Positions 52,105 through 59,638 of a stretch of DNA of 64,000 bases are shown here, piece by piece. The position numbers were made by a program, and so were the translations under genes. Source of the DNA: Natrarchaeobaculum sulfurireducens (lineage in GTDB: Archaea > Halobacteriota > Halobacteria > Halobacteriales > Natrialbaceae). Numbering within the stretch: position 1 is the stretch's first letter; every line of letters starts with the position of its first letter. The stretch is from the NCBI RefSeq assembly GCF_003430825.1, contig NZ_CP024047.1, positions 62,001 through 126,000 on the forward strand, in the 5' to 3' direction. Below the pieces are notes generated by a model. That model searched no databases, had not been told where the DNA came from, and saw only the letters and a list, made by a program, of their open reading frames with translations.

Positions 52105-53052
52105 ATGTCCGAGGAGCCGGCGCCGGACGGGGACCGCGAGGACCCCGGCAGGTCACGCGAAGCGGGTGACGAGCCGCCGCGCCCGGCAGACGAGGCTGCC
52201 GACACCGAGGACGAGGCTACCGACACCGAGGACGAGGCTCGCCCCGTCGAAACCGACGGTGAGGGCGTCGCTTCCGGACACGGCTCTCCCGAACAGTCGT
52301 ACCCCGACGACGTTGGAGGGATCTCGACCCCGCCGGACGACGAGGAGATGCCGCTGGCTGATCACATCGAGGAGATGATCCTCCGGTTCGCGGTCGTTCT
52401 TCTCTTTGCTTCGGCAGGGACTGCCATCGGCCTGCTGTGGGCTTCCGACGCCATTTCGATCATCTGGGCCGACGTGTTCCCGGAGGGTGTCGACGAACCA
52501 CCGCCGCACATCTATCACCCGCTCGAGCTGTGGCTTACCCGAATCAAGGTCGCGGCGTTACTCGGGATCATGGTCGGGCTCCCGATGTTCGTCTACCAGT
52601 GTTACCTGTTCATGAAGCCGGGGCTCTACCCCAACGAGCGCAAGTACTACCTCGCGGCCGTCCCGACCAGTGTCGTCCTCGCGGGCGTCGGGATGCTGTT
52701 TTCGTACCTGCTGGTGTTGCCGATCCTCTTTTATTACTTTACGTTCTACGCCGAGGGCAGCGCCGAGATTGCCTATGCGCTCGGCGAGACCTTCGACCTG
52801 GTCATCACGTTGACGGCCTTCCTCGCCATCGTCTTCCAGATTCCGCTCTTTATTATGCTCGCGATCATGATGGGCGTGACGACCCGACGTTGGCTGGCCG
52901 AAAAGCGCCTGTACTTCTGGGCGGCCTTCTTCGGGCTGGCGTTCATGTTCACGTTCGATCCGACGGCGATGGCACCGGTCCTCGTCGGCATCGTGATGAT
53001 CCTCCTCTTCGAGGGGACGCTACTGGTCTTAAAGTGGGTCGGGCGGGAGTGA
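52105..53052 (+). CDS. tatC1: Twin-arginine translocase subunit TatCo
   Basis: The 315-residue TatC has an unusually long acidic N-terminus of about 80 residues, including an exact tandem DTEDEATDTEDEA repeat, and then six membrane helices with the TatC signature MPLADHIEEMILRFAVVLLF and FVYQCYLFMKPGLYPNERKY. It is the single-domain TatC of haloarchaea and recognises twin-arginine signals with TatCt. A TATA-like CCTATAAC lies about 26-33 bases upstream, giving a leaderless transcript. A perfect ATCTAT...ATAGAT inverted repeat lies right at the start codon. Confidence 0.95.
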   Translation: MSEEPAPDGDREDPGRSREAGDEPPRPADEAADTEDEATDTEDEARPVETDGEGVASGHGSPEQSYPDDVGGISTPPDDEEMPLADHIEEMILRFAVVLLFASAGTAIGLLWASDAISIIWADVFPEGVDEPPPHIYHPLELWLTRIKVAALLGIMVGLPMFVYQCYLFMKPGLYPNERKYYLAAVPTSVVLAGVGMLFSYLLVLPILFYYFTFYAEGSAEIAYALGETFDLVITLTAFLAIVFQIPLFIMLAIMMGVTTRRWLAEKRLYFWAAFFGLAFMFTFDPTAMAPVLVGIVMILLFEGTLLVLKWVGRE

Positions 53053-53072
53053 CCGACGAGCCGTGGGGCCGC

Positions 53073-53429
53073 TCATCGATGGTCTCGCGTTCGGTCGGCG
53101 GCGTACTCGAGGGCATCCTCGAGCGAGCCGGGGCCGTCGTAACGGGCCGCAAAAAGGGTCATAAACTGGCGGGCGATCTGGTCACAGCGATCCGCCGTGA
53201 GCACGGTCCTGACGTGGATCGTCTCGGATAACTCGAGGCCAGGGTAGCTCGTTGCGGTCAGCGCGTATCCGGGGTGGTCGTCACCATCGAGTGCTGCGGG
53301 AGCGACCTTCAACCGCAGGTCACCCGACTCGTGGCGGTAGGTTCGATACTCGCGTTCTCGGTCGCTATCGGCGGGGGTATACGTCCGTTGCGTTTCGATG
53401 CTCCACTCGGGCTCTGCGTCCGCATCCAT
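53073..53429 (-). CDS. Conserved haloarchaeal hypothetical protein
   Basis: The 118-residue acidic protein has a beta-rich middle (REYRTYRHESGDLRLKVAP, GYALTATSYPGLELSETIHV) and a helical end (CDQIARQFMTLFAARYDG). No known motif; a single cysteine. Similar small proteins are found in many haloarchaea. It converges on tatCo and is monocistronic. Function unknown. Confidence 0.68.
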   Translation of the reverse strand: MDADAEPEWSIETQRTYTPADSDREREYRTYRHESGDLRLKVAPAALDGDDHPGYALTATSYPGLELSETIHVRTVLTADRCDQIARQFMTLFAARYDGPGSLEDALEYAADRTRDHR

Positions 53430-53661
53430 CGAGTACTGCTACTCCTTTCGGAAGTACGTTCGCATCGTATTGTGCAATATTTCCGTACGTAAGTCCAGGA
53501 ATTTCCTCATCGTTGCGTTCGATGCACGAACAGGGGGTTCGATTTCGACGAACGTCTGCCACCGGTGGGACGTTTCCAACGTTCGGCCCGTTCACTGCCG
53601 TGGGTACTCTCCGCTATGGCGGCTTCCGACTCGACTCTCCGCAGACGGATAGCGGTCCGTC

Positions 53662-54531
53662 TCAGCCGTCGGGTGGGGACTCGGCTGTGACCGCGTTTTC
53701 TTCGCCCGAGCGGTCGTCGACGTCGGCGGCGGGACTGACGCTCCCGGTGCGATAGCCGTGGAGATCGAGCGTGACGTGGTCGAACCCGAGCGCCGAGAGC
53801 TCCTCGCGGACGGTTTCGACGAACTCGAGTTCGAGCGCGCGCTCGAGTTCGTCGCCTGCGACCTCGATGCGTGCGAGGCCGTCGTGGTCGCGGACGCGGA
53901 ACTGATCGAACCCCCACTGTCGAAGCAGGGCTTCGGCCCGTTCGACACGCGTCAGTCGTTCTTCGGTGACCTCGAGGCCGGTCGGAATGCGTGAGGAGAG
54001 ACAGGCCATCGAGGGCTTGTCGGCGACCGAGAGCCCGTAGTGGGCAGCGATCTCGCGAACCTCGGCTTTCGTGATGTCGTGAGCCAGCAGCGGTGAGTGA
54101 ACCTCGAGTTCGTCGACGGCTTTGAGGCCGGGTCGGTGGCCCGCACCGGGGTCGTCCGCGTTCGTCCCGTCACAGACCGTCTCGACGCCGAACTCGCGGG
54201 CAGTGTCGAGCATCTCGCCCAGTCGCATGGTCCGGCAGTGATAGCACCGCTCGTCGTCGTTCTGGACGAACTCGTCGCTTTCGAGTTCCGAAAAGGAGAC
54301 GAGTTCGTGGCGGATGCCGATCTCGTCGGCGACCCGTCTGGCGTCCTCGAGTTCGGCCTCGGGGAGCGTCTCGCTGCGGGCCGTACAGGCGATTGCATCC
54401 TCCCCGAGGGCGTCGTGGGCGAGTGCGGCCACCACGCTCGAGTCGACCCCGCCGGAGAAGGCCACGAGCACGCCGTCGTGACTCGCGAGGTCGTCGCGTA
54501 CGGCCTCGAGTTTCGCCTCGACCGATGTCAT
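53662..54531 (-). CDS. larE: LarE-type ATP-dependent sulfur transferase (predicted 4Fe-4S type)
   Basis: The 289-residue PP-loop protein has the ATP motif FSGGVDSSVVAALA (residues 25-38), ARSETLP, and the C-terminal half GLSVADKPSMACLSSRIPTG. Three cysteines, C96 and C99 (RCYHCRT) plus C177 (MACLSS), match the [4Fe-4S]-dependent LarE variants, as opposed to the sacrificial single-Cys Lactobacillus enzyme. LarE sulfurates a nicotinic acid-derived precursor to make the nickel-pincer nucleotide cofactor. larB and larC are not in the window, so another sulfur-transfer role is possible. Confidence 0.88.
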   Translation of the reverse strand: MTSVEAKLEAVRDDLASHDGVLVAFSGGVDSSVVAALAHDALGEDAIACTARSETLPEAELEDARRVADEIGIRHELVSFSELESDEFVQNDDERCYHCRTMRLGEMLDTAREFGVETVCDGTNADDPGAGHRPGLKAVDELEVHSPLLAHDITKAEVREIAAHYGLSVADKPSMACLSSRIPTGLEVTEERLTRVERAEALLRQWGFDQFRVRDHDGLARIEVAGDELERALELEFVETVREELSALGFDHVTLDLHGYRTGSVSPAADVDDRSGEENAVTAESPPDG

Positions 54532-54599
54532 GACCCGTCGTTCGTCTCGAACGGGGAAAAGTACGTTGTCGTGTCGACACTGGGAGCTGACGGTGGCGC

Positions 54600-55373
54600 T
54601 TAGCTGCCGATCGCGGCCTCGAGCGCGTCACGGGCGGCCCTGGGGACCTCGTCGGCGGCCAGTCGGTGGTCGACCCACCACCGACGCTCGAGGATGACCG
54701 CGCCGTCGGTTTCGCGGTAGCCGTCGAACTGCTCCCAGGGTGTGAACTGGGTCCCGCCGACTCCGGGTTGACGACGCTGAAGCCCGTGCTCGCAGACGTC
54801 GAACGTCAGTCGTTGTCCCAGCGATCCCCAGAGCCCGCCTGCAACGCCGGCAGCCATCACCGAAACGAGCGATGGCAAGCCGAACTCGACGGTTGCGACG
54901 AGCCCGAGGACGGCGACGAGTGCCGCGATCCAGCTCGCGAGGCGTGTTCGTCGTCGGCGAGTTGCGTCCGCGCGACACTCCCACGAGATCGATCGGTCGC
55001 CCGCGGCCTGCCGGGCGTACGCACTCGTTCCGGTGACATGAATGCCGACGCCGAGTAGCATGAGGGCCACGGACACGTAGAGGCTGGTTCGCCACGCATC
55101 TCCGACGACCCCCGTCTGGAGTGCCATCGCAAGCCCGATTGCGGGTCCAAACGCCACGATGGTCGGAACGCTGAGAAGCCGCTGCCGACCGAGTACGACC
55201 CAGACCCACGGTCGAGCCGTGAGCGCGAACGCGATGACCAACCAGCCGAGCAGCCCGCCGACGAGCAAGACTGCACGCTCGAGGCCGAGGACAGACCCGA
55301 CCCCACACGCGAGCAACGCGACGTAGACGCCGGTCATAACGGACGGGGCGTCGAGTGGACCTCGCCGTCCCAT
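54600..55373 (-). CDS. Membrane protein with C-terminal PH-like (bacterial PH) region
   Basis: The 257-residue protein has about five hydrophobic helices in the first 180 residues (GVYVALLACGVGSVLGLERA, LGWLVIAFALTARPWVWVVL, SLYVSVALMLLGVGIHV, WIAALVAVLGLVATVEFG) and a soluble end (LTFDVCEHGLQRRQPGVGG, TQFTPWEQFDGYRETDGAVI) typical of bacterial-PH-like domains. No enzyme motif. The start at 55373 (MGRRGPLDAPSVM) is chosen. It is transcribed towards larE with 68 bases between, perhaps as an operon. Confidence 0.75.
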   Translation of the reverse strand: MGRRGPLDAPSVMTGVYVALLACGVGSVLGLERAVLLVGGLLGWLVIAFALTARPWVWVVLGRQRLLSVPTIVAFGPAIGLAMALQTGVVGDAWRTSLYVSVALMLLGVGIHVTGTSAYARQAAGDRSISWECRADATRRRRTRLASWIAALVAVLGLVATVEFGLPSLVSVMAAGVAGGLWGSLGQRLTFDVCEHGLQRRQPGVGGTQFTPWEQFDGYRETDGAVILERRWWVDHRLAADEVPRAARDALEAAIGS

Positions 55374-55568
55374 CGCTGTGGGTTGTGGTGATAAGCAATG
55401 AAACAAAAGCGTGCCGTTCGGTTTCGTCGCGGAGATCATCGATTTCCAGAGATTCGGTGATCAATCAGCAGACGACAAGCTCACAACGACCGCTCGCGAG
55501 CCGTGCAGTCAGTCGCACGCCGGAGCGTTAAGACGCCGTTCGTCGTAGGCTCACAGCCGATCCAATCG

Positions 55569-56642
55569 ATGTCTGTATCTGACCGGCTCCGACGGCTTCG
55601 ACCACGCGGCGAGCCGACGGATCGAACCGAGGAAACCGACGATCGTTCGAGGCTCGAACACGCCGCTTACGCCGGTGTTCGAGGGCTTCAGGCGGGGTTC
55701 GTCGCGACGCTGATCATGACCGCGTTCCGGCTACCGATCATGCGGTCGTTACAGGCGGAGCAGCGCAATGCCACGGCCTGAAGGCCGTGGATACGCGCGT
55801 AAGCTTGATTGGGCTGTATCCCGTAAACGGCAGTACCGGAGTTCCCACGTTGAGAAACGCCGTCTTCGACGGCACTACGGCTTCGCCGTGACTTCTCACG
55901 TGGTAACAAATCCGATCGAACCAGTCCACGACGTAACACTAAGCGGAACCCAGTTCCGCGAGGGCAGCGGAATCTTCGATTCCGCCAGACTTCGGGTGAC
56001 GCGAATCGTGGTACCGTGCGGGCTGAATACCCCGCCGTGGAGGGACGAGCGGTATTCGTCGCGTCGAAACGCCGACCGCGCGTCGGACGGAAGGCCCGTT
56101 TGGCCGGGCTATACGCGCTGTAACGCACGTCCTTGGTCACAACTGGGCGGCGACCGTCGACGTGGGACGCGAAAGCGTACTTCGCCACCGAGGAAACGCG
56201 CAACCTTGAACTCCGCTTCGCGGATTCCGGCGTCTTCAGGCGCGGGAGGAGGTCAACGCCGTCAGCGAACTTCTGGGCGCAGTACGTCTCCCGGGGTGAG
56301 CCGGACGACCATCCGACTGCGGGCCTTCTCCTCCACTTCGCCTACGGGATTCAAGCTGGCGCGCTCTTCGGGACGCTGTTCGCCCTGCAGGATGCCGACC
56401 GGTCGATCGAACCCGAACAGCGCGGGCTTCTCTGGGGCGCAGTCTACGGGATGGTGCTCTCGGCGTTTGGCTCCCAGATCATGCTGAAGGAAGTGCTCGG
56501 CACCCGCCTCGAGGCGGACGAACTCGCGCTGTTTCACGCTGGCCACCTCGTCTACGGCCTCTCGCTCGGTGCCTGGGTCGGCTCGCGCACCGAAGGCGTC
56601 GAGGACCCCCAGAAGGGATACGAGTACGACGACGGAAACTGA
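55569..56642 (+). pseudogene. Conserved membrane-protein gene split by an IS200/IS605-type element
   Basis: The 5-prime part (55569-55752) reads MSVSDRLRRLRPRGEPTDRT to TAFRLPIMRSL. The 3-prime part (56257-56642) continues PPSANFWAQYVSRGEPDDHP to the TGA at 56640-56642. Removing 55753-56256 joins TTAC directly to CGCCGTC and restores an uninterrupted 189-codon frame. The intact protein would be a membrane protein with helices GLQAGFVATLIMTAFRLP, GLLLHFAYGIQAGALFGTLF and GLLWGAVYGMVLSAFGSQIM (a haloarchaeal family I recall as DUF6789-like). With the insertion present the product is truncated after about 72 codons and so probably non-functional. Confidence 0.8.
55753..56256. mobile_element. 504-bp non-autonomous IS200/IS605-type element (PATE-like)
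   Basis: The borders are exact: the host gene continues if the DNA between TTAC (55749-55752) and the final TCAA (56253-56256) is removed. The left end carries the hairpin CCACGGCCTGAAGGCCGTGG and the right end a CTTCAGGCGCGGGAGGAGGTCAA-type border, both typical of haloarchaeal IS200/IS605 (TnpB-type) elements. Insertion 3-prime of a TTAC-like tetranucleotide without target duplication is the hallmark of this single-strand, Y1-transposase mechanism. No tnpA or tnpB ORF is inside, so it needs a helper, like the palindrome-associated elements (PATEs) described in Haloquadratum. Confidence 0.85.
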
Positions 56643-56721
56643 TACTGTCGGTCAGAACTCGTGTGAGATTCGCCGCACCCGTCCGGTGACTGCGCTTCAA
56701 TCACTGCTGTCCGGCAGTACG
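56640..56721. repeat. Stop-codon-overlapping inverted-repeat element, copy C
   Basis: Begins TGATACTGTCGGTCAGAAC, with its first three bases acting as the TGA stop of the split gene, and ends CTGTCCGGCAGTACG. Interior GATTCGCCGCACCCGTCCG matches copies A and B. It is the most diverged of the three. Confidence 0.7.
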
Positions 56722-56882
56722 GGGAGTCGAACGTTCCCGTGGCCGCCAGGTCGCGGTTCACTTCCATCCACCACTTGCTTAACAGTCTGATCCCGGACCT
56801 TAGCAGGATTTCCTAGTCGTATTACGATACCCCGACACTGCTCATAACAACCTGTTTAGGGCCCAGGGGCTGCCGTTTGGAT

Positions 56883-57716
56883 ATGGAACTCGGTGTCGTT
56901 CTCGGGGTCGTCCTCATCGGGTTCGTCCACGGCGTGTTGCCGGACCACGGCTGGCCGATCGCCGCGACGTACGCGTTGAACAAGCGACGGCGCTTGCTGT
57001 ATGGCTTTCTCGCGGCGGTGATCCTCGGCGTCGGGCATCTCATCAGCAGCGTCGCACTCGTTCTAGCGTACTTCTGGTTTTCCGCGTTTGCAGAGTTTGC
57101 TGAGGGGCCGTGGCTCCGGTACGTCGCCGGTCTCATCCTGATTCTGCTCGGCATCCACGAGTATCGCAACGGTCACGTACACGGGATCGGCGACGACCAC
57201 GAACACGACGCCGGCCACCACGACCACCACGAACACGACGACAGTCACCAGGAACACCACGACCATCATCATGATCACGCTCACCGCACTGATGCCGGCG
57301 AGGCCCATTCGCACGACCGTGGTGGACACTTCCACGGGCACGACCACGCCGAATCGGCCGGACTCTTCACCCGGCTTCGGCGCGTCCTCCCTGGTGGAGG
57401 CGGCCACCAACACCTCAGCGAGGAACACGCCGAACGCGGCCTCCTTGCGCTCGGGACGACCGCGCTCTTGCTCGGCTTTGCCCACGAAGAGCCGATCCAG
57501 ATCCTCGCCATCTGTGTCGGGACGGATGCCTGCCTCGAGTTGATGCTCGTCTACTCGCTGGCCGTCATCGTCGCCATCGTCGTCCCGACGCTGCTGTTGA
57601 TCGCGGGCTATGAGCACTCCCGCGATCGGATCGAACGACTCACGCCATATCTTCCGACGATCACCGCCGTCGCGCTCGTCGGGATGGGGCTGGCGTTCGT
57701 CCTTGGACTGATCTAG
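56883..57716 (+). CDS. Nickel/cobalt transporter, HupE/RcnA-type, with long His-rich loop
   Basis: The 277-residue protein has six membrane helices. The first contains GFVHGVLPDHGWPIAA, with the H-x4-DH metal motif of Ni/Co transporters, and a later one GFAHEEPIQILAICVG. Between helices 3 and 4 is a cytosolic loop of about 70 residues packed with His, Asp and Glu (HDHHEHDDSHQEHHDHHHDH), a metal sponge. The direction of transport (uptake or efflux) cannot be read from this. It lies next to the NikR-like regulator. The ATG at 56883 is preferred; a TTG two codons earlier would add nothing. Confidence 0.85.
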   Translation: MELGVVLGVVLIGFVHGVLPDHGWPIAATYALNKRRRLLYGFLAAVILGVGHLISSVALVLAYFWFSAFAEFAEGPWLRYVAGLILILLGIHEYRNGHVHGIGDDHEHDAGHHDHHEHDDSHQEHHDHHHDHAHRTDAGEAHSHDRGGHFHGHDHAESAGLFTRLRRVLPGGGGHQHLSEEHAERGLLALGTTALLLGFAHEEPIQILAICVGTDACLELMLVYSLAVIVAIVVPTLLLIAGYEHSRDRIERLTPYLPTITAVALVGMGLAFVLGLI

Positions 57717-57800
57717 CCACCGGGCTCGTCCCAGTGTTCAACCGACTGTCCGTCCATCTCGAACACTCGCACACGGTCGAGGTAAGTCGCGGTCGTCCCC
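57713..57800 (-). pseudogene. Possible remnant of an NTF2/SnoaL-like gene
   Basis: Read on the minus strand this segment ends LDRVRVFEMDGQSVEHWDEP followed by TAG, close to the conserved C-terminal FRFEDGKIVEHWD pattern of SnoaL-like proteins. No upstream start or the rest of the fold is found, so it seems to be a fragment. Its stop shares the CTAG at 57713-57716 with the stop of the transporter gene. Confidence 0.3.
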
Positions 57801-57974
57801 GTCCGACGCCGTGGTACCGGTCCCTCCCGGACCGGCCATCGAAAGGCGATGGGTGTCACCCACCGAAAAGTACGGGCGGCCGAGGGAGTAACTACTCCGA
57901 CTGGAGTCGAAGCCGTCGGCTCCGGTCCGCTCCCGTCGTGGCTCCGAGATGGGCCGTGCCGACGTGAGCACCGG

Positions 57975-58325
57975 TCAGTCGACCGGTCGTTGACCCACGT
58001 CGTCCAGCGGGACCAGCGAACACTCGACGGCCTCGACACCCTCGAGCACCCGACAGCCGCCGACGAACGTCGAGACAAGCAGCTCCTCGTGCTCGTGGCG
58101 CAGCGCCGCGATGCGGTGTTCGTCGCCGCGAGCACCGAATGCGGAAACGACACTGACTGTCGCCGCGAGCGGCCGGCTCTCGAGACGCTCGTCGTCGAAC
58201 TCGGAGAGCAGCGTTCGGACTCCCTCGCGGACCACCTCGCTGCGGCCAGTGTAGTCGTACTCCTCGGCAAGTGCGTCGAGTCGCTCGAGCAGTTCCGTGG
58301 GCATCGAGCCGCTGACGACGGGCAT
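57975..58325 (-). CDS. nikR: NikR-like ribbon-helix-helix metal-responsive regulator
   Basis: The 116-residue protein has an N-terminal RHH (VSGSMPTELLERLDALAEEY, GRSEVVREGVRTLLSEF) and a C-terminal ACT-like sensing part (ATVSVVSAFGARGDEHRIAA, EELLVSTFVGGCRVLEGVEA). NikR proteins use His and Cys ligands in this part; here H, H and C candidates are present but the exact spacing differs from E. coli NikR, so the sensed metal (Ni, Co or another) is uncertain. It is divergent from the COG0523 GTPase genes, and its own promoter contains the AAATAATATTATTT palindrome. Confidence 0.8.
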   Translation of the reverse strand: MPVVSGSMPTELLERLDALAEEYDYTGRSEVVREGVRTLLSEFDDERLESRPLAATVSVVSAFGARGDEHRIAALRHEHEELLVSTFVGGCRVLEGVEAVECSLVPLDDVGQRPVD

Positions 58326-58345
58326 ATTAATAATACCAATAATAA

Positions 58346-58359
58346 AAATAATATTATTT
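58346..58359. promoter_or_regulatory. Perfect 14-bp palindrome, candidate NikR-like operator
   Basis: AAATAATATTATTT is a perfect palindrome within a 100-base A/T-rich stretch between divergent nikR-like and GTPase genes. It lies 21-34 bases before the regulator start, so it overlaps the TATA position for that gene. Several further AATAAT units lie at 58327-58345. A separate TATA-like ATTAATAAG at 58395-58403 fits the plus-strand GTPase gene. Confidence 0.6.
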
Positions 58360-58429
58360 GTTATCTACTCCGCGCAGCCCACGTAATAACTAACATTAAT
58401 AAGACTCTGGAACTTATTCACAACTCACG

Positions 58430-59635
58430 ATGACAGACGACCGTATTCCCGTGACCGTTCTCAGCGGCCCGCTCGGGGCGGGCAAGACGACCGTCCTCAA
58501 CCACGTACTGACCGCCGACCACGGCCTCGAGGTGGCCGTCGTCGTCAACGACATGGGCGAGGTGAACGTCGATGCCGAACACGTCGCCCAGCAGTCCGAG
58601 TTGGCTGGTGACGAAGACATCATCGAGTTGTCCAACGGCTGTATCTGCTGTCGCCTGCGCGGCGATATGCTCGAGGAAGTCGGCCGTCTCGCCGACCGGC
58701 GTGAGTTCGATTACCTGCTGGTCGAATCGTCGGGTATCTCCGAGCCGATCCCGGTCGCCCAGACGTTCGCGATGGGCTTCGAGGACGCGAGTTTCGACCC
58801 GACCGACACGTACGAACTCGACACGATGGTGACCGTCGTCAACGCCCACAGCGTCTGGGAGTCGTTCGACACCGGCTCGGAACTGACCGACGGGCGACTC
58901 GAGGCGCACTCGAGCCGAGTCCCCGAGGAGGTCCTGCTCGACCAGATCGAGTTCTGTGACGTCCTCGTGCTCAACAAATGCGATCTCGTCCCCGACGACG
59001 CCCTCGAGGAGATCGAGGCCGTCCTCGAACGGCTTCAGCCGCGGGCCGAGATCGTTCGCACCGAGTTCGGCGACGTCGATCCCGCCGAGATCCTCGGTAC
59101 CGGCCGCTTCGATTTCCAGCGCGCCCAGAACTCGGCGGGCTGGAAACACGAACTCCAGCACGACCACCACCACGACCCGGCCGAGGAACACGGCGTCACC
59201 TCGTTCGTCTACGAGCGCGACCGGCCGTTCCATCCCGAGCGGATCGCCGCCGTCTTTACTTCAATGCCCGACGAGATCGTCCGCGCGAAGGGTTTCTTCT
59301 GGAGTGCCGGTCGCGAGGACGTCGCGATGGGACTCGACAAAGCCGGCACGTCCGTCCGCGCGGGGCCGTCGGGCCAGTGGCTCGCGACGCTCCCGGCCGC
59401 CCAGCGCGAGCAGTACTTCGCCGCTCGCCCCGGCCTCGAGGACGACTGGGACGACGAGTGGGGCGACCGAATGACCCGCCTCGTCTTCATCGCCCGCGAG
59501 TTCGACGAGGCCGGCCTGATCGACCGACTCGACGACTGTCTGCTCACCGACGCCGAACTGGACGACGACTGGGAGACCTACGCCGATCCGTTCGAACCGC
59601 AAGATCGACGTGAACTCGCGCTCGCAAACGAGTAA
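58430..59635 (+). CDS. COG0523/CobW-family GTPase metallochaperone, paralogue 1
   Basis: The 401-residue G3E GTPase has Walker A GPLGAGKTT (from residue 13), the metal-binding CxCC as C71, C73 and C74 (NGCICCRL), the ESSGISEP switch, the base-specificity NKCD (residues 182-185) and the C-terminal CobW domain (FHPERIAAVFTSMPDEIVRA). A short His-rich patch (HDHHHDP) separates the domains. Such proteins insert or store Zn, Co or Ni under limitation. It is transcribed divergently from the NikR-like gene and is followed by a paralogue after 3 bases. Confidence 0.93.
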   Translation: MTDDRIPVTVLSGPLGAGKTTVLNHVLTADHGLEVAVVVNDMGEVNVDAEHVAQQSELAGDEDIIELSNGCICCRLRGDMLEEVGRLADRREFDYLLVESSGISEPIPVAQTFAMGFEDASFDPTDTYELDTMVTVVNAHSVWESFDTGSELTDGRLEAHSSRVPEEVLLDQIEFCDVLVLNKCDLVPDDALEEIEAVLERLQPRAEIVRTEFGDVDPAEILGTGRFDFQRAQNSAGWKHELQHDHHHDPAEEHGVTSFVYERDRPFHPERIAAVFTSMPDEIVRAKGFFWSAGREDVAMGLDKAGTSVRAGPSGQWLATLPAAQREQYFAARPGLEDDWDDEWGDRMTRLVFIAREFDEAGLIDRLDDCLLTDAELDDDWETYADPFEPQDRRELALANE

Positions 59636-59638
59636 GAA

